Assembly (NCBI GenBank): GCA_016789305.1
Contig: JAEURJ010000014.1
Location: 124,001 to 188,000, forward strand
Direction of reading: 5' to 3'
Length of the DNA: 64,000 nt
Origin: Anaerolineales bacterium
GTDB taxonomy: Bacteria; Chloroflexota; Anaerolineae; Anaerolineales; Villigracilaceae
How positions within the stretch are numbered: the stretch's first letter is position 1; each line of letters begins with the position of its first letter. The position numbers were made by a program, and so were the translations under genes. Positions 43,909 to 53,754 of this stretch are shown piece after piece. The notes beneath the pieces were generated by a model. That model searched no databases. It saw nothing but the letters and a program-made list of their open reading frames with translations, and was not told where the DNA came from.

Positions 43909-44751
43909 ATGAATCTTGAAGAGCTAAAATCACTGTATGATTTTTCCAACAACACCGTTCTGGTTACAGGCGGGACAGGGGTGCTTGCAATCGAAATTGT
44001 CCGCACACTGGCTGGGTGCAATGCAAATGTTGTAGTGCTGAGTCGCAATCAGGAACAAGCTGCCAGGGCAATTAAGGAAATCAACTCACAAATAACAGGC
44101 AATGGACGCGTTGTTTATGTGCATGGCGATGTGTTGTCAACTGAAACACTGCAACAGGCAAACGAAACCGTTCACTCCCAGTTCGGTCATGTGGATATAT
44201 TGATCAACGCAGCAGGCGGCAATCATCCCTCCGCAACCACGTCGGCCGATCTATCCTTTTTCGATCTGCCTCTCGATGCGCTTCACCACGTGGGCGATTT
44301 AAATTTGCTTGGCACAATTCTTCCATCTCAAGTTTTTGGACGCGGCATGGCGGAACGCGGCGAAGGGGTGATCCTCAATATTTCTTCGATGAGCGCATTG
44401 CGTCCACTCACGCGCATCCCCGCGTACTCCGCCGCAAAGTCAGCAGTCAACAGTTTTACTCAATGGCTGGCCGTTCACATGGCACAAAATTATTCGCCGC
44501 GGATTCGTGTCAATGCGATTGCACCTGGATTCTTTCTGACGGAACAGAATCGATTCCTGCTTACGGATAAAGACACCGGCGAATTGACTCCGCGCGGCCA
44601 ATCGATTTTGACTCACACCCCAATGAACCGCTTCGGGACTCCCGAAGACCTGCTCGGTGCGACGATGTGGTTGATCTCACCTGCTGCAGCATTCGTCACC
44701 GGCACCGTCATTCCCATCGACGGCGGCTTCTCCGCATTCAGTGGCGTCTAG
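43909..44751 (+). CDS. SDR oxidoreductase, probable mannonate (fructuronate) oxidoreductase
   Basis: This 280-residue protein has the nucleotide-binding TGGTGVLA, an NAAGGNHPSATT loop, the catalytic Ser in ISSMSALRP and YSAAKSAVN (Tyr-Lys). The position directly after uxaE suggests the reduction of fructuronate to mannonate with NADH; this is inference. No iron-dependent UxuB is present. Confidence 0.8.
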   Translation: MNLEELKSLYDFSNNTVLVTGGTGVLAIEIVRTLAGCNANVVVLSRNQEQAARAIKEINSQITGNGRVVYVHGDVLSTETLQQANETVHSQFGHVDILINAAGGNHPSATTSADLSFFDLPLDALHHVGDLNLLGTILPSQVFGRGMAERGEGVILNISSMSALRPLTRIPAYSAAKSAVNSFTQWLAVHMAQNYSPRIRVNAIAPGFFLTEQNRFLLTDKDTGELTPRGQSILTHTPMNRFGTPEDLLGATMWLISPAAAFVTGTVIPIDGGFSAFSGV

Positions 44752-44752
44752 C

Positions 44753-46021
44753 ATGGCCATCATCAAAGCAATTGCCCCTGCAGGGAAATTGCTCTCCCAT
44801 GAACAAATCACAGAAACCCTCTATCAAGGTTTGGAGGGCAAATTCCGTGGTCAAAGGCTGCTGGTCTTAATTCCAGATCACACCCGTTCCCTGCCGCTGC
44901 CATTTCTGTTTCGTTCACTGGTGGAAGTTTTGCATGAAGCAAAACAGCTTGATTTTATGGTTGCCCTCGGCACTCACCCACCTCTGAGTGAGGAAAGCCT
45001 GAACAAACTGGTCGGGATCACCATCAAGGAACGCATCACAAAATTCAGACACGTCGGCTTGTTAAATCACAATTGGGATACCCCGGAAGTGCTGACATCC
45101 CTTGGAACGATCGAACAGGATGAGATCAAGCAAATTGCCGGGGTTAACTGGCATTCTTCCCTGCCGGATAAGATCAACATCCGCATCAACAAAGCAGCTC
45201 TTGAATACGACCAGATTATTATCCTTGGTCCAACATTTCCACATGAGGTGGTCGGGTTTTCAGGCGGAGCGAAATATCTCTTCCCCGGCATCTCCGGCGC
45301 AGACATGATCAATGCAACGCATTGGCTTGGCGCGCTGGCAGGAGTTGTCGGCACAATTGGCATCAAAGATACACCAGTCCGTGCGATGATCCACGCGGCG
45401 GCTTCGCGTTTGAAAACACCCGTTACTTTGATCGCGTTGACGGTAGAAGGTCACGAATTGAGCGGGGTATTCGTTGGCGATCAGCTATCGGCTTGGAATG
45501 AAGCGGCAGAGCTATCCGCACAACGTCATATTCAATGGTGCGAGAAACCTTTTCAGCGAGTCTTATCCTGTGCGCCATCCATGTATGATGAGTTGTGGAC
45601 GGGCGCGAAAGCCATGTACAAGCTCGAAGCTGCTGTTGCAGTAGGTGGTGAAGTTGTCATTTATGCGCCGCATCTGGATGTGGTCAGCCATGTGCATGGA
45701 AAATATATTTATGAAATCGGATATCACACCCTGCCATATTTCCTAAATGATTGGGAGCGATTCAGGAATATTCCGCTCGGCGTGCTGGCACATAGCACGC
45801 ATCTGCGCGGTTCGGGCGTGATGGACGCAAAGCGTGGAATCGAAAAGCCAAATGTACGTGTGACACTTGCGAGTAAAATATCCGCTGAGGATTGTGCTCA
45901 TCTGAACTTGGGTTATCTTGATCCTGCAAAAATCAATGTAGAGGAATGGAAAGACCGCGAGGATGAGGGCATTTTATATGTGCCCAAAGCGGGTGAGATC
46001 TTGTATCGTTTGAAAACATGA
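44753..46021 (+). CDS. LarA-like nickel-dependent 2-hydroxyacid epimerase (possible mannonate/gluconate epimerase)
   Basis: This protein has 422 residues from the ATG at 44753; a GTG at 44741 would overlap the SDR. The family residues are all present at LarA spacing: D42-H-T-R45, H75, H164, the cofactor-attached lysine K174 (GGAKYLFPG) and H190. LarA homologues carry a nickel-pincer nucleotide and epimerise 2-hydroxyacids, including D-gluconate at C2. C2 epimerisation of mannonate yields gluconate, the substrate of the next gene product. The cofactor genes larBCE are not in the window. Malate or other hydroxyacids cannot be excluded. Confidence 0.8.
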   Translation: MAIIKAIAPAGKLLSHEQITETLYQGLEGKFRGQRLLVLIPDHTRSLPLPFLFRSLVEVLHEAKQLDFMVALGTHPPLSEESLNKLVGITIKERITKFRHVGLLNHNWDTPEVLTSLGTIEQDEIKQIAGVNWHSSLPDKINIRINKAALEYDQIIILGPTFPHEVVGFSGGAKYLFPGISGADMINATHWLGALAGVVGTIGIKDTPVRAMIHAAASRLKTPVTLIALTVEGHELSGVFVGDQLSAWNEAAELSAQRHIQWCEKPFQRVLSCAPSMYDELWTGAKAMYKLEAAVAVGGEVVIYAPHLDVVSHVHGKYIYEIGYHTLPYFLNDWERFRNIPLGVLAHSTHLRGSGVMDAKRGIEKPNVRVTLASKISAEDCAHLNLGYLDPAKINVEEWKDREDEGILYVPKAGEILYRLKT

Positions 46022-46509
46022 AGACGAAATTTTTTATTGTGATGGGTGTTTCAGGGTGCGGCAAATCGAGCGTGGGCAAAGCCCTCGCTCGATCTTTGGA
46101 ATGGGACTTTTACGACGCCGATGACTTTCATCCGCCTGCGAACGTGGCTAAAATGGCAAACGGGATCCCGCTCGACGATTCAGACCGCGCCCCATGGCTT
46201 GCTTCGTTGCACGAACTCATTTCGTCTTCGCTGAAAGCGGATAAACCCGGCGTGCTGGCTTGCTCTGCCTTGAAAGAAAGATATCGCCAGCAACTCATGG
46301 ACGGCAATAACGGCGTGCAGATCGTTTATCTCAAAGGCAGTTATGACTTGATCTGGTCGCGCATGGAGACAAGAGCCGGCCATTACATGAAACCGCACAT
46401 GCTTAAAAGTCAGTTTGACGCACTCGAAGAGCCTGTGAACGCCCTGACGATAGATATCTCAAAGCCAATAGATGAAATATTATCCAAGGTTTTAGAGCAA
46501 GTACAGTAA
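46018..46509 (+). CDS. gntK: Gluconokinase GntK
   Basis: This 163-residue protein has the P-loop MGVSGCGKSSVG, the gluconate-kinase block DADDFHPPANVAKMANGIPL and DSDRAPWLASL, and the conserved CSALKERYR. It phosphorylates D-gluconate to 6-phosphogluconate, feeding the pentose phosphate pathway. It overlaps the LarA-like gene by 4 bp (ATGA). Confidence 0.93.
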   Translation: MKTKFFIVMGVSGCGKSSVGKALARSLEWDFYDADDFHPPANVAKMANGIPLDDSDRAPWLASLHELISSSLKADKPGVLACSALKERYRQQLMDGNNGVQIVYLKGSYDLIWSRMETRAGHYMKPHMLKSQFDALEEPVNALTIDISKPIDEILSKVLEQVQ

Positions 46510-46637
46510 ATAGTTTTATCAATCACATTCATCTTAAACACTTTTCGAAACTATAAGATTTGACAAGCACCCATACACTAAAACGCGCGGAACCAATCTT
46601 ATATCAGCATTTTTACCGGCCTTTTAACTGCATAGGC

Positions 46638-46643
46638 TATAAT
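46638..46643 (+). promoter_or_regulatory. -10 box before the YyaL-type gene
   Basis: TATAAT at 46638, 42 bp before the ATG at 46685. No clear -35 box is visible. Confidence 0.4.
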
Positions 46644-46684
46644 CCTCCAGAAGATAATTTTCATTTTAGTGATAGAGTTGCCTT

Positions 46685-48718
46685 ATGCCTAATCACCTTG
46701 CCTCAGAAAACTCCCCTTATTTACTGCAACACGCCCATAATCCCGTGGATTGGTACCCATGGGGTGAGGAAGCCCTCAACAAAGCCAAAACGGAAAATAA
46801 GCCGATCTTCCTCAGCATCGGTTACGCCGCATGTCACTGGTGCCATGTGATGGCCCATGAATCCTTTGAAGATGAAGAAACCGCTTCCTTTATGAACGAA
46901 CACTTTATCAATATCAAAGTGGATCGCGAAGAACGCCCAGATATCGACGGCATTTACATGCAAGCCACCATCTCCATGACCGGCTCAGGCGGCTGGCCCA
47001 TGTCAGTATTTCTCTCGCCGGACCTCAAGCCATTTTATACCGGCACCTACTTTCCCCCTGTGCGTCGTTACAACATGCCCGCCTTCAAGGATGTATTGAC
47101 CGGTCTTGCCAATGCCTGGCAAAACGACCGCGATGAAATTGTAAAAGTTGGCGAACAGGTCAGCAGTCATCTCCGGCACCAGGCGAAAAATCAGGCAAGC
47201 GATTCAACCTTGAAGGAACACTTGGAGGCGATCGCCAATACCATAAAGTCCTCCTACGATTGGGGATATGGCGGCTGGGGCGACGCGCCCAAATTTCCAC
47301 AGGCTATGGCAGTTGACTTTCTGCTTCATCATTCCGTTGCAAATAAGAGCGAGGAATATCTCAAGCTCATTCATCACTGCCTGCAAGCCATGTCTCGCGG
47401 CGGCATGTACGATGTGGTCGGCGGCGGCTTTTCACGCTACAGCACAGACAGTCAATGGCGAGTCCCCCACTTTGAAAAAATGCTATACGACAACGCGCTT
47501 CTCGTCCGCGCATATTTGCATGCCTGGCAGGTCACCAAGGAACCGGCGTACAAACGCATTGTCGAAGAAACGCTTGATTTCATCGCACGCGAAATGACTC
47601 ACGAACAAGGCGGCTTTTATTCTTCACTCGATGCAGATTCGGAAGGCGAAGAAGGCAGGTTCTATGTTTGGACTCTCGAAGAGATCCGCGATGTATTGAA
47701 AGATGATTCGGAATTTTTTGAAGCGGCATACGGAATCACAGCCAAAGGAAATTGGGAGAACAAGACCGTTCTCCAGCGCGCGTTGGATGACGCCTCCCTT
47801 GCCGCCCGCTTCAAACTTAATCTGGAAGCTGTTCCCGCAAAACTGGCGGAATCTCATTCCAGGCTTTTATCCGTCCGCGGCTCGCGCATCCGCCCCGTCA
47901 CGGACGATAAAGTACTCACCGCATGGAATGGGTTGATGCTGGCTGCGGTTGCTGAATCGGCACGTGTGCTTGAGAACAAAGATTACCTCACGTTGGCTAC
48001 ACGTAATGCTGAGTTCTTGCTTTCCGCGCTTCGACCAGGCGGAAAATTGCACCGTACTTGGCGAAACGGCAAAACATCCAATGAAGTATTTCTCGAAGAT
48101 TATTCGGCCCTGATCCTCGGGCTGCTCGAGATGTATCAAACCGACTTTGACAACAAATGGTTCCTCGCCGCAAAAGAATTGGCAGATGAAATGATCGAAA
48201 GATTCAGCGATCCGGAAGGCGGGTTTTTTGATACGCCCAATGATGGCGAGATCTTGCTCATCCGTCCGAAGGATATTCAGGACAATGCCACACCCTGCGG
48301 CAATTCATTGGCCTGCGAAGCATTGATCAAACTTGCCGCATTCACCGATGAAGGAAAATATCAGGACATTGCTGAAAAATCCCTGACACTGATCACCGAT
48401 TTTGTTTTGCGATATCCGCTTGGCTTTGCCAGATGGCTGTCAGCGGCGGAGAATGCACAGGGGTCCATGAAGCAGGCTGCCGTTTTGGGCGATGCGAAGG
48501 AGAAAATATTTGAGAGTATGATCAAGTCGATTCGGGCGGAATACAGGCCGGGCTTGGTGATCGCCGCTTCATCCCATCCCATAAAAGAAAATGCCCCCGC
48601 CCTGCTCAAGGACAAAAACCTAATTAGTAATAAATCAACGGCCTATGTGTGCGAGGGATTTGTCTGTAAACAGCCCGCAACTGAAATCTCACTATTGATC
48701 GAACAATTAAACCATTGA
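46685..48718 (+). CDS. Thioredoxin-domain protein of the YyaL/SSP411 family
   Basis: This 677-residue protein has an N-terminal DUF255 thioredoxin fold with [18 protein letters not shown] and [18 protein letters not shown], followed by a (alpha/alpha)6-type domain ([43 protein letters not shown]). Family function is poorly known; some members are linked to sugar-epimerase-like activity. It appears to be a stand-alone gene, with MgtC 13 bp after. Confidence 0.9.
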   Translation: MPNHLASENSPYLLQHAHNPVDWYPWGEEALNKAKTENKPIFLSIGYAACHWCHVMAHESFEDEETASFMNEHFINIKVDREERPDIDGIYMQATISMTGSGGWPMSVFLSPDLKPFYTGTYFPPVRRYNMPAFKDVLTGLANAWQNDRDEIVKVGEQVSSHLRHQAKNQASDSTLKEHLEAIANTIKSSYDWGYGGWGDAPKFPQAMAVDFLLHHSVANKSEEYLKLIHHCLQAMSRGGMYDVVGGGFSRYSTDSQWRVPHFEKMLYDNALLVRAYLHAWQVTKEPAYKRIVEETLDFIAREMTHEQGGFYSSLDADSEGEEGRFYVWTLEEIRDVLKDDSEFFEAAYGITAKGNWENKTVLQRALDDASLAARFKLNLEAVPAKLAESHSRLLSVRGSRIRPVTDDKVLTAWNGLMLAAVAESARVLENKDYLTLATRNAEFLLSALRPGGKLHRTWRNGKTSNEVFLEDYSALILGLLEMYQTDFDNKWFLAAKELADEMIERFSDPEGGFFDTPNDGEILLIRPKDIQDNATPCGNSLACEALIKLAAFTDEGKYQDIAEKSLTLITDFVLRYPLGFARWLSAAENAQGSMKQAAVLGDAKEKIFESMIKSIRAEYRPGLVIAASSHPIKENAPALLKDKNLISNKSTAYVCEGFVCKQPATEISLLIEQLNH

Positions 48719-48731
48719 AAGGAATTAAGGC

Positions 48732-49373
48732 ATGGATCAATTCTTCATTGAAAACCTGATCAAGATCGGCGTCGCGGTTTTTGTTGGAGGTGTGATTGGC
48801 GCCGAACGCGAATACCTCGACAAGGCAGCTGGCTTTCGCACGATCATCCTGATCACACTTGGCTCTGCATTGTTCACAATTTTTTCTCTAAGCATGGATG
48901 CCGGGTTTACGCAAACACGCATCGCTGCGAACATCGTGACCGGCATTGGTTTTCTGGGCGCGGGTGCCATTGTGCGCGATGGCGGTCGCATTGCCGGGCT
49001 GACCACCGCAGCCACCATCTGGCTTTCCGCTGCGCTGGGGATGGGGATTGGCGCGGGCCAGATCTATTTTACGCTGGCAGCAACCCTGGTCACACTGTTG
49101 GTTCTGCTTGTTTTCCCAAGATTTGAAGCCCGCATCGATACAACCCGCGAAGCCCGCACCTATCGAATCGTTTTGGGTGGAAATGATTTTAAAGCTGTTG
49201 AAAAAGTACAAAGAACGGTTGAAGAATGTTCGCTGCGTGTTTTCGAACATCATCAAACCAAGACCGAAAAATCCATTATCAGCTCATGGAAAACGATCGG
49301 GTCCCCCAAGAATCATGAGAAATTCGTTTTGATGATATTAAAGGACAAAGGGGTGAGGGAATTGGATTACTAA
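48732..49373 (+). CDS. MgtC/SapB-family membrane protein
   Basis: This 213-residue protein has four membrane segments with the family block GGVIGAEREYLDKAAGFRT, GIGFLGAGAI, and TTAATIWLSAALGMGIGAG. A C-terminal cytoplasmic extension of ~75 residues looks like an ACT-like regulatory part. It is likely involved in magnesium homeostasis or stress adaptation. Confidence 0.9.
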   Translation: MDQFFIENLIKIGVAVFVGGVIGAEREYLDKAAGFRTIILITLGSALFTIFSLSMDAGFTQTRIAANIVTGIGFLGAGAIVRDGGRIAGLTTAATIWLSAALGMGIGAGQIYFTLAATLVTLLVLLVFPRFEARIDTTREARTYRIVLGGNDFKAVEKVQRTVEECSLRVFEHHQTKTEKSIISSWKTIGSPKNHEKFVLMILKDKGVRELDY

Positions 49374-49407
49374 AAAGAAGCCCTCCAGAATTCTGGAGGG
49401 CTTCTTT
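49374..49407. terminator. Bidirectional terminator between mgtC-type gene and tatA
   Basis: A perfect stem AAAGAAGCCCTCCAG with loop AATT ends in CTTTGAT on one side and an A/T run on the other. Confidence 0.85.
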
Positions 49408-49413
49408 GATCCG

Positions 49414-49593
49414 TTATTTTTTATCTTCGCTTTCAGGCTTTTCCACTTCCTCTTCCTTGCCTCCCAAACCTTCGCGGAAGGATTTAATGCTTTTCCCCAA
49501 TTCCCCTGCAAGTTTTCCAATTCGGCCGGGGCCAAAGACAAGAATTACGATAACCAGAATGATGATCCACTCTGCGCCACGAGGCAGTCCCAT
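49414..49593 (-). CDS. tatA: Twin-arginine translocase subunit TatA
   Basis: This is a small 59-residue protein with an N-terminal membrane helix (EWIIILVIVILVFGPGRIG), the FGPGRIGKLA hinge and an amphipathic helix KLAGELGKSIKSFREGLGG, ending in an acidic tail. This is the TatA/E pattern. The ATG at 49593 follows AAGGAGC. It is the pore-forming component for folded, twin-arginine proteins. No tatBC is nearby. Confidence 0.92.
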   Translation of the reverse strand: MGLPRGAEWIIILVIVILVFGPGRIGKLAGELGKSIKSFREGLGGKEEEVEKPESEDKK

Positions 49594-49652
49594 AGTTCAC
49601 GCTCCTTTTTTTATTTTCAATCCGATGGTATCACAACTCACTTAAAAAGTGG

Positions 49653-50756
49653 TTAGAGTTCCCTGCGTGAAAACAGACCTTCGATATATCTGAGTGCGCG
49701 TCGTATAAACGAGCGCAGGCGGGCAAACAAACGATACTGTTCCGGGTAAACGTGTTTCTTGGATGGGATCGGCCCCGTCCACTCAGCGACCAGGGCACCC
49801 CACGATAGGCCGGCGCCAAAACCAACCAGCACAACCTTGTCGCCGTTTTTTACCAACCCTTTCTGAAGCGCCTCGACTGTTGCAATCGGAATGGAAGCGG
49901 TGGAAGTATTTCCATACCGATCCACATTGACAACAAATTTATCCATGGGCATTTTTAAATACTTGGCAGCCGTTTCAATAATACGGAAGTTGGCCTGGTG
50001 AGGAATGATCCGATCCACATCAGCAGTGGACAGACCAGCCAACTCCAGGGCTTCTCTTGTGGCTTGTCCCATCACACGTGTGGCAAACCGAAAAACAGCC
50101 TTGCCATCCATTTGCACAAAATGCTTGCCTTCATGGACTGTGGCTTCGGTGGCGGGATAACGCGCAGCACCAGCAGGAAGAATCAACGAATCTGCCCCCG
50201 AACCGTCCGAGTGCATTACGGCAGACAGAATCCCGCCCGGCTTATCGCTTGCCTGTAAAACAAAGGCGCCTGCGCCGTCTCCAAAAAGGATGCAAGTACC
50301 CCTATCCTTCCAATTGACAAAGCGTGAAAGAGTTTCTGTTCCCACTACAAGAGCATTCTTGATCGACCCGCTACGGATGGCCTGCGCAGCCATGTTGGTG
50401 GCAAAGATAAATCCTGTACAAGCTGCCTGAATGTCAAAAGCGCCGGCTTTTGTAGCGCCAATTTGATCCTGAATTAATGAAGCAGTGGCAGGCCAGATAT
50501 ACTCCGGAGATGAACTCGTGCAAATAATCAAGTCAATTTCAGTGGGAGCAAGGTTTGCCACCTGCAATGCCTTGATGCAAGCCTCCACACCAAGCGTCGA
50601 CGGAAATTGATCCTCGCGTGCGATATGGCGTTCCCGAATACCGGTACGCTCACGGATCCATTCATCGTTCGTATCGACCATTTTGGCGATATCATCATTG
50701 GTCAAAACAGGTTCCGGGACACTAATGCCCCAGCCTGTAATATGCGCGTATGGCAT
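49653..50756 (-). CDS. fabH: 3-oxoacyl-ACP synthase III (FabH)
   Basis: This 367-residue protein has the catalytic Cys in AACTGFIFA, His in IIPHQANFRIIE and Asn in YGNTSTASIP. The C-terminus is ~40 residues longer than typical FabH and is basic (RSFIRRALRYIEG). It starts fatty acid synthesis from acyl-CoA and malonyl-ACP. It lies 13 bp downstream of fabF, in the same operon. Confidence 0.93.
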   Translation of the reverse strand: MPYAHITGWGISVPEPVLTNDDIAKMVDTNDEWIRERTGIRERHIAREDQFPSTLGVEACIKALQVANLAPTEIDLIICTSSSPEYIWPATASLIQDQIGATKAGAFDIQAACTGFIFATNMAAQAIRSGSIKNALVVGTETLSRFVNWKDRGTCILFGDGAGAFVLQASDKPGGILSAVMHSDGSGADSLILPAGAARYPATEATVHEGKHFVQMDGKAVFRFATRVMGQATREALELAGLSTADVDRIIPHQANFRIIETAAKYLKMPMDKFVVNVDRYGNTSTASIPIATVEALQKGLVKNGDKVVLVGFGAGLSWGALVAEWTGPIPSKKHVYPEQYRLFARLRSFIRRALRYIEGLFSRREL

Positions 50757-50769
50757 TTGATCTCCTTTG

Positions 50770-52011
50770 CTATTCTTTCCAACGGCTGACGATCAAAGTT
50801 GCATTGTGGCCGCCAAACCCAAATGAATTGGACATGACATGATCCGGCCGGGCTTTACGTGCTTTATTTGGAACATAATCGAGATCGCAAACCGGGTCTG
50901 GTGTGGTGTAGTTGATTGTGGGAGGCAAAATATTATCCCGGATCGCCAGGATGCTGATAACCGCCTCCACTGCACCGGACGCACCGAGTAAATGCCCGGT
51001 CATCGATTTTGTGGAGGATACTGGGATTTTGTAAGCCTGCTCGCCAAACACGGTCTTAATGGCGGCGGTTTCACTTTTATCATTCAATGGAGTCGAAGTT
51101 CCATGTGCATTGATGTAGGAAATATCGGTGGTTTTGAGCCCGGCATTATCCAACGCCGCCTTCATGGAATTTGCCGCACCGGCGCCATTTTCAGCCGGCG
51201 CGGAAATATGATGAGCATCATCCGTGGTGCCATAACCCGAAAATTCAGCAAGGATCTGGGCACCGCGTGCACTTGCATATTCATAGGATTCCAAAATAAG
51301 AACGCCCGCCCCTTCCCCCATCACAAAGCCGTCGCGATCCTTATCAAATGGACGTGAGGCCGTTGTCGGGCTGTCATTGCGTGTGGAAAGAGCGGTCATG
51401 CTGTTCATTCCGGCCATGGTCAAACCGGCGATTGCAGCCTCGGAAGCACCTGCGATCATGACATCAGCCGCGCCGCGGCGAATCATCTCGGCAGCTTCGC
51501 CAAGAGCGTTGGTGCCGGAAGCACACGCAGTGGCAAGCGACATATTTGGTCCGCGCGCACCAAAGCGGATGGCCAAATTTCCAGCCGCACTATCAGAGAT
51601 CATCATGGGGATTAAGAACGGACTGATACGATCTGCACCGCGTTCCTTATAAACATCATGCTGCTCGAACATGGTGATCACGCCGCCAATACCAGTTCCG
51701 ATCAAAATGCCAACGCGATCGCGATTTCCATCGTCGATGACCAGGTCGGACTGACCCAGAGCTTCGATCGCCGCCGCAGTGGCGAGTTGAACAAAGCGGT
51801 CCATCTTGCGTGCATCGCGCGCGCCAAATAAAGTGGCGGGGTCAAAACCTTTAACTTCTGCTGCAAATTTTGTTTTATGGGTGCTGGCATCAAACAATGT
51901 AATCGGAGCGACACCGGACTTGCCTTCCAACAAGGCATCCCAGGTCTCCTTTACAGTGTTTCCAACCGGGCTCACACAGCCCAACCCAGTCACTACTACT
52001 CTTCGTTTCAT
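50770..52011 (-). CDS. fabF: 3-oxoacyl-ACP synthase II (FabF)
   Basis: This protein has 413 residues from the ATG at 52011, chosen because GGAG lies upstream and the family start MKRRVVVTGLGCVSPVGN begins there. The catalytic Cys is in ATACASGTNA, with His in NAHGTSTPLND and SMTGHLLGASGA. It elongates acyl-ACP. Acyl carrier protein is not encoded nearby. Confidence 0.95.
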   Translation of the reverse strand: MKRRVVVTGLGCVSPVGNTVKETWDALLEGKSGVAPITLFDASTHKTKFAAEVKGFDPATLFGARDARKMDRFVQLATAAAIEALGQSDLVIDDGNRDRVGILIGTGIGGVITMFEQHDVYKERGADRISPFLIPMMISDSAAGNLAIRFGARGPNMSLATACASGTNALGEAAEMIRRGAADVMIAGASEAAIAGLTMAGMNSMTALSTRNDSPTTASRPFDKDRDGFVMGEGAGVLILESYEYASARGAQILAEFSGYGTTDDAHHISAPAENGAGAANSMKAALDNAGLKTTDISYINAHGTSTPLNDKSETAAIKTVFGEQAYKIPVSSTKSMTGHLLGASGAVEAVISILAIRDNILPPTINYTTPDPVCDLDYVPNKARKARPDHVMSNSFGFGGHNATLIVSRWKE

Positions 52012-52036
52012 GAACAGTCTCCTTGTTTCTTTTAAA

Positions 52037-52069
52037 GAGTTGGGACAAGAGTACATCTTGTCCCAACTC
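52037..52069 (-). terminator. Stem-loop between the HAD-DinB gene and fabF
   Basis: A 14-bp perfect stem GAGTTGGGACAAGA with a 5-nt loop. On the minus strand it is followed by TTTAAAAG, so it could terminate the upstream gene or limit read-through into fabF. Confidence 0.65.
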
Positions 52070-52108
52070 TACTTAACAACACCCAATCCGTCATGAAGAC
52101 ACGCAGGG

Positions 52109-53320
52109 TTACTTGCCTGGCTGTAATATTCTCCAGGCTTGCTGCACGTGCAAACGGTCATGGTCGGCAATGAAACCGATCACTTCCAAAAAGGCCGTGG
52201 GGCCAAAGATCGCGTGGCGTGCCTTGCGCGACCAATCTGCCGGGTCAAAGCTCTTGATCAAATTCAAAGTTTCCCTGCGTGCAGTGATATATTCCCGCAA
52301 AGCAGCTTCGCCGTCTTCCTGCAGATAGTTCCGCTGGTTTGCCCAAATTCCAGTATCCGGCCTCGGAATAAATGGTTCGCTATTTTCCTTCAGCAACTTG
52401 ATCTGTATTTGATGAATTTCCCGTTCTGTATCACGCAGATGGCAAATTAATTCAGTGAATGTCCATTCACCAGAATCAGAAGGAAGAGACCACAATGATG
52501 AATCAACCTTTCGCGACAGCCCCCGCAGCACAGCCGGCGTGGAAGATAAAATGCTGAGGATTGAATCCAGTGATTTATAGGATGGCTCGAATTTGGATGG
52601 ATCCGTCGACTCAAGTAGCGAGCGCAGATCCTGCAAATCGCCATGAAAATCCGCTTCAGGTCCAGACTTTGAAGCGGGTGCCTCATCAATGTGAAATGTA
52701 GCCAGCCCAAGCCTTTTCGCAGGAACGATATCCCGCTCCATGTCATTTCCCACCATCAATGCAGGTCCATCCGGCCAACCCAGGCGACCCAACACTTCTG
52801 CATAATACGACGAATGAGTCTTCGAAAAATGAAAATGTTCATATGTAGTGACCAGCTCAAACTGCTGCGGGTCAAAACCTGCCCATCGTAAACGATGATA
52901 CGTTGCCTTGCGCGGCAGAAGCGGATCTGTAGCAATCGCGATCCGGTATCCTTTGGAAAAAGCCCAATCGACAAAAGGCCTGGCTTTGGGATTCTGCGTG
53001 GTCAACCCGGACAGGGTTGGAAAAATATTGTCATAGAAATTTTCAATCGCATCGTTCAACTCACCCATCGGAACATTAAGTTGAGGGTAAAAATCATTCG
53101 CAAAGACCTCTTCAAGTGTTTGGGAAAAATCCTCACTTTCATTCATCAGGGCCGTGCCGGAAAGCAGGGCACGAAACATCAATTCAGGCGCAATATGCGG
53201 CGCCAGATCCTTTGCCAATGCCTGAAAGTAGGCAGGGATAAATTTCTCAAGATTGGTATTGAGCAGGGTGTCGTCCAGGTCGAGCAAAAGGGTCATGGTC
53301 ATAGGGTTTACGCGTTTCAA
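52109..53320 (-). CDS. HAD hydrolase fused to a DinB-like domain
   Basis: This protein has 403 residues; inner starts at 53302 or 53296 are possible. Residues 10-225 are a HAD phosphatase (DLDDTLL nucleophile, a T/S motif in IAIATDPLL, GNDMERDIVPAKRLG near 195). Residues ~240-400 are a DinB/DfsB-type helical domain (SGEWTFTELICHLRDTERE, and HDRLHVQQAWRI), with His ligands for a metal. The fusion is unusual. The substrate is unknown. Confidence 0.75.
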   Translation of the reverse strand: MKRVNPMTMTLLLDLDDTLLNTNLEKFIPAYFQALAKDLAPHIAPELMFRALLSGTALMNESEDFSQTLEEVFANDFYPQLNVPMGELNDAIENFYDNIFPTLSGLTTQNPKARPFVDWAFSKGYRIAIATDPLLPRKATYHRLRWAGFDPQQFELVTTYEHFHFSKTHSSYYAEVLGRLGWPDGPALMVGNDMERDIVPAKRLGLATFHIDEAPASKSGPEADFHGDLQDLRSLLESTDPSKFEPSYKSLDSILSILSSTPAVLRGLSRKVDSSLWSLPSDSGEWTFTELICHLRDTEREIHQIQIKLLKENSEPFIPRPDTGIWANQRNYLQEDGEAALREYITARRETLNLIKSFDPADWSRKARHAIFGPTAFLEVIGFIADHDRLHVQQAWRILQPGK

Positions 53321-53366
53321 CTCCCCCCGACGGGAGGTTATGATTTTCTATAAATAGCAGAGAGCA

Positions 53367-53735
53367 TTATTCTTTAATAACAAACTTAAAGGGCAGGTCA
53401 TGGCATTCGCCACAACCAATTTGCGGCTCAGCCACATCGCGCCTTGTTTTTTCACAATATGCAGAGACCTGTACGCGCCGTTGAAAAATTGCCGCAAGAG
53501 GCCGTCCCACTTTTGCCATCAATTTCATGTGCTGACACGAATTGGCAAGAGTGATCGAGGGCACAGGGCATGTGGCACACAGATCACGAGTCCACTGCTC
53601 GCCCCGAGGTTTCAATAAACGGCACTCTTCCACATTTCGGCCGCGATAATAATCTCCATAAAAATGGACGCATTCCTTGCCAGCGGGTGTTTTCATGAGG
53701 TATAGATGCAAAAAGGGATGAATAACTTTCGTCAT
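53367..53735 (-). CDS. Cysteine-rich conserved protein
   Basis: This protein has 122 residues; the ATG at 53696 is an alternative start. Cysteines occur in KECVHFYG, EECRLLKP, LCATCPVPS, NSCQHMK, and YCEKTRR, ending in IGCGECHDL. The arrangement suggests one or two zinc or iron-sulphur sites. Family not recognised. Confidence 0.6.
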   Translation of the reverse strand: MTKVIHPFLHLYLMKTPAGKECVHFYGDYYRGRNVEECRLLKPRGEQWTRDLCATCPVPSITLANSCQHMKLMAKVGRPLAAIFQRRVQVSAYCEKTRRDVAEPQIGCGECHDLPFKFVIKE

Positions 53736-53754
53736 TCATCCCATGAATTTTCGT

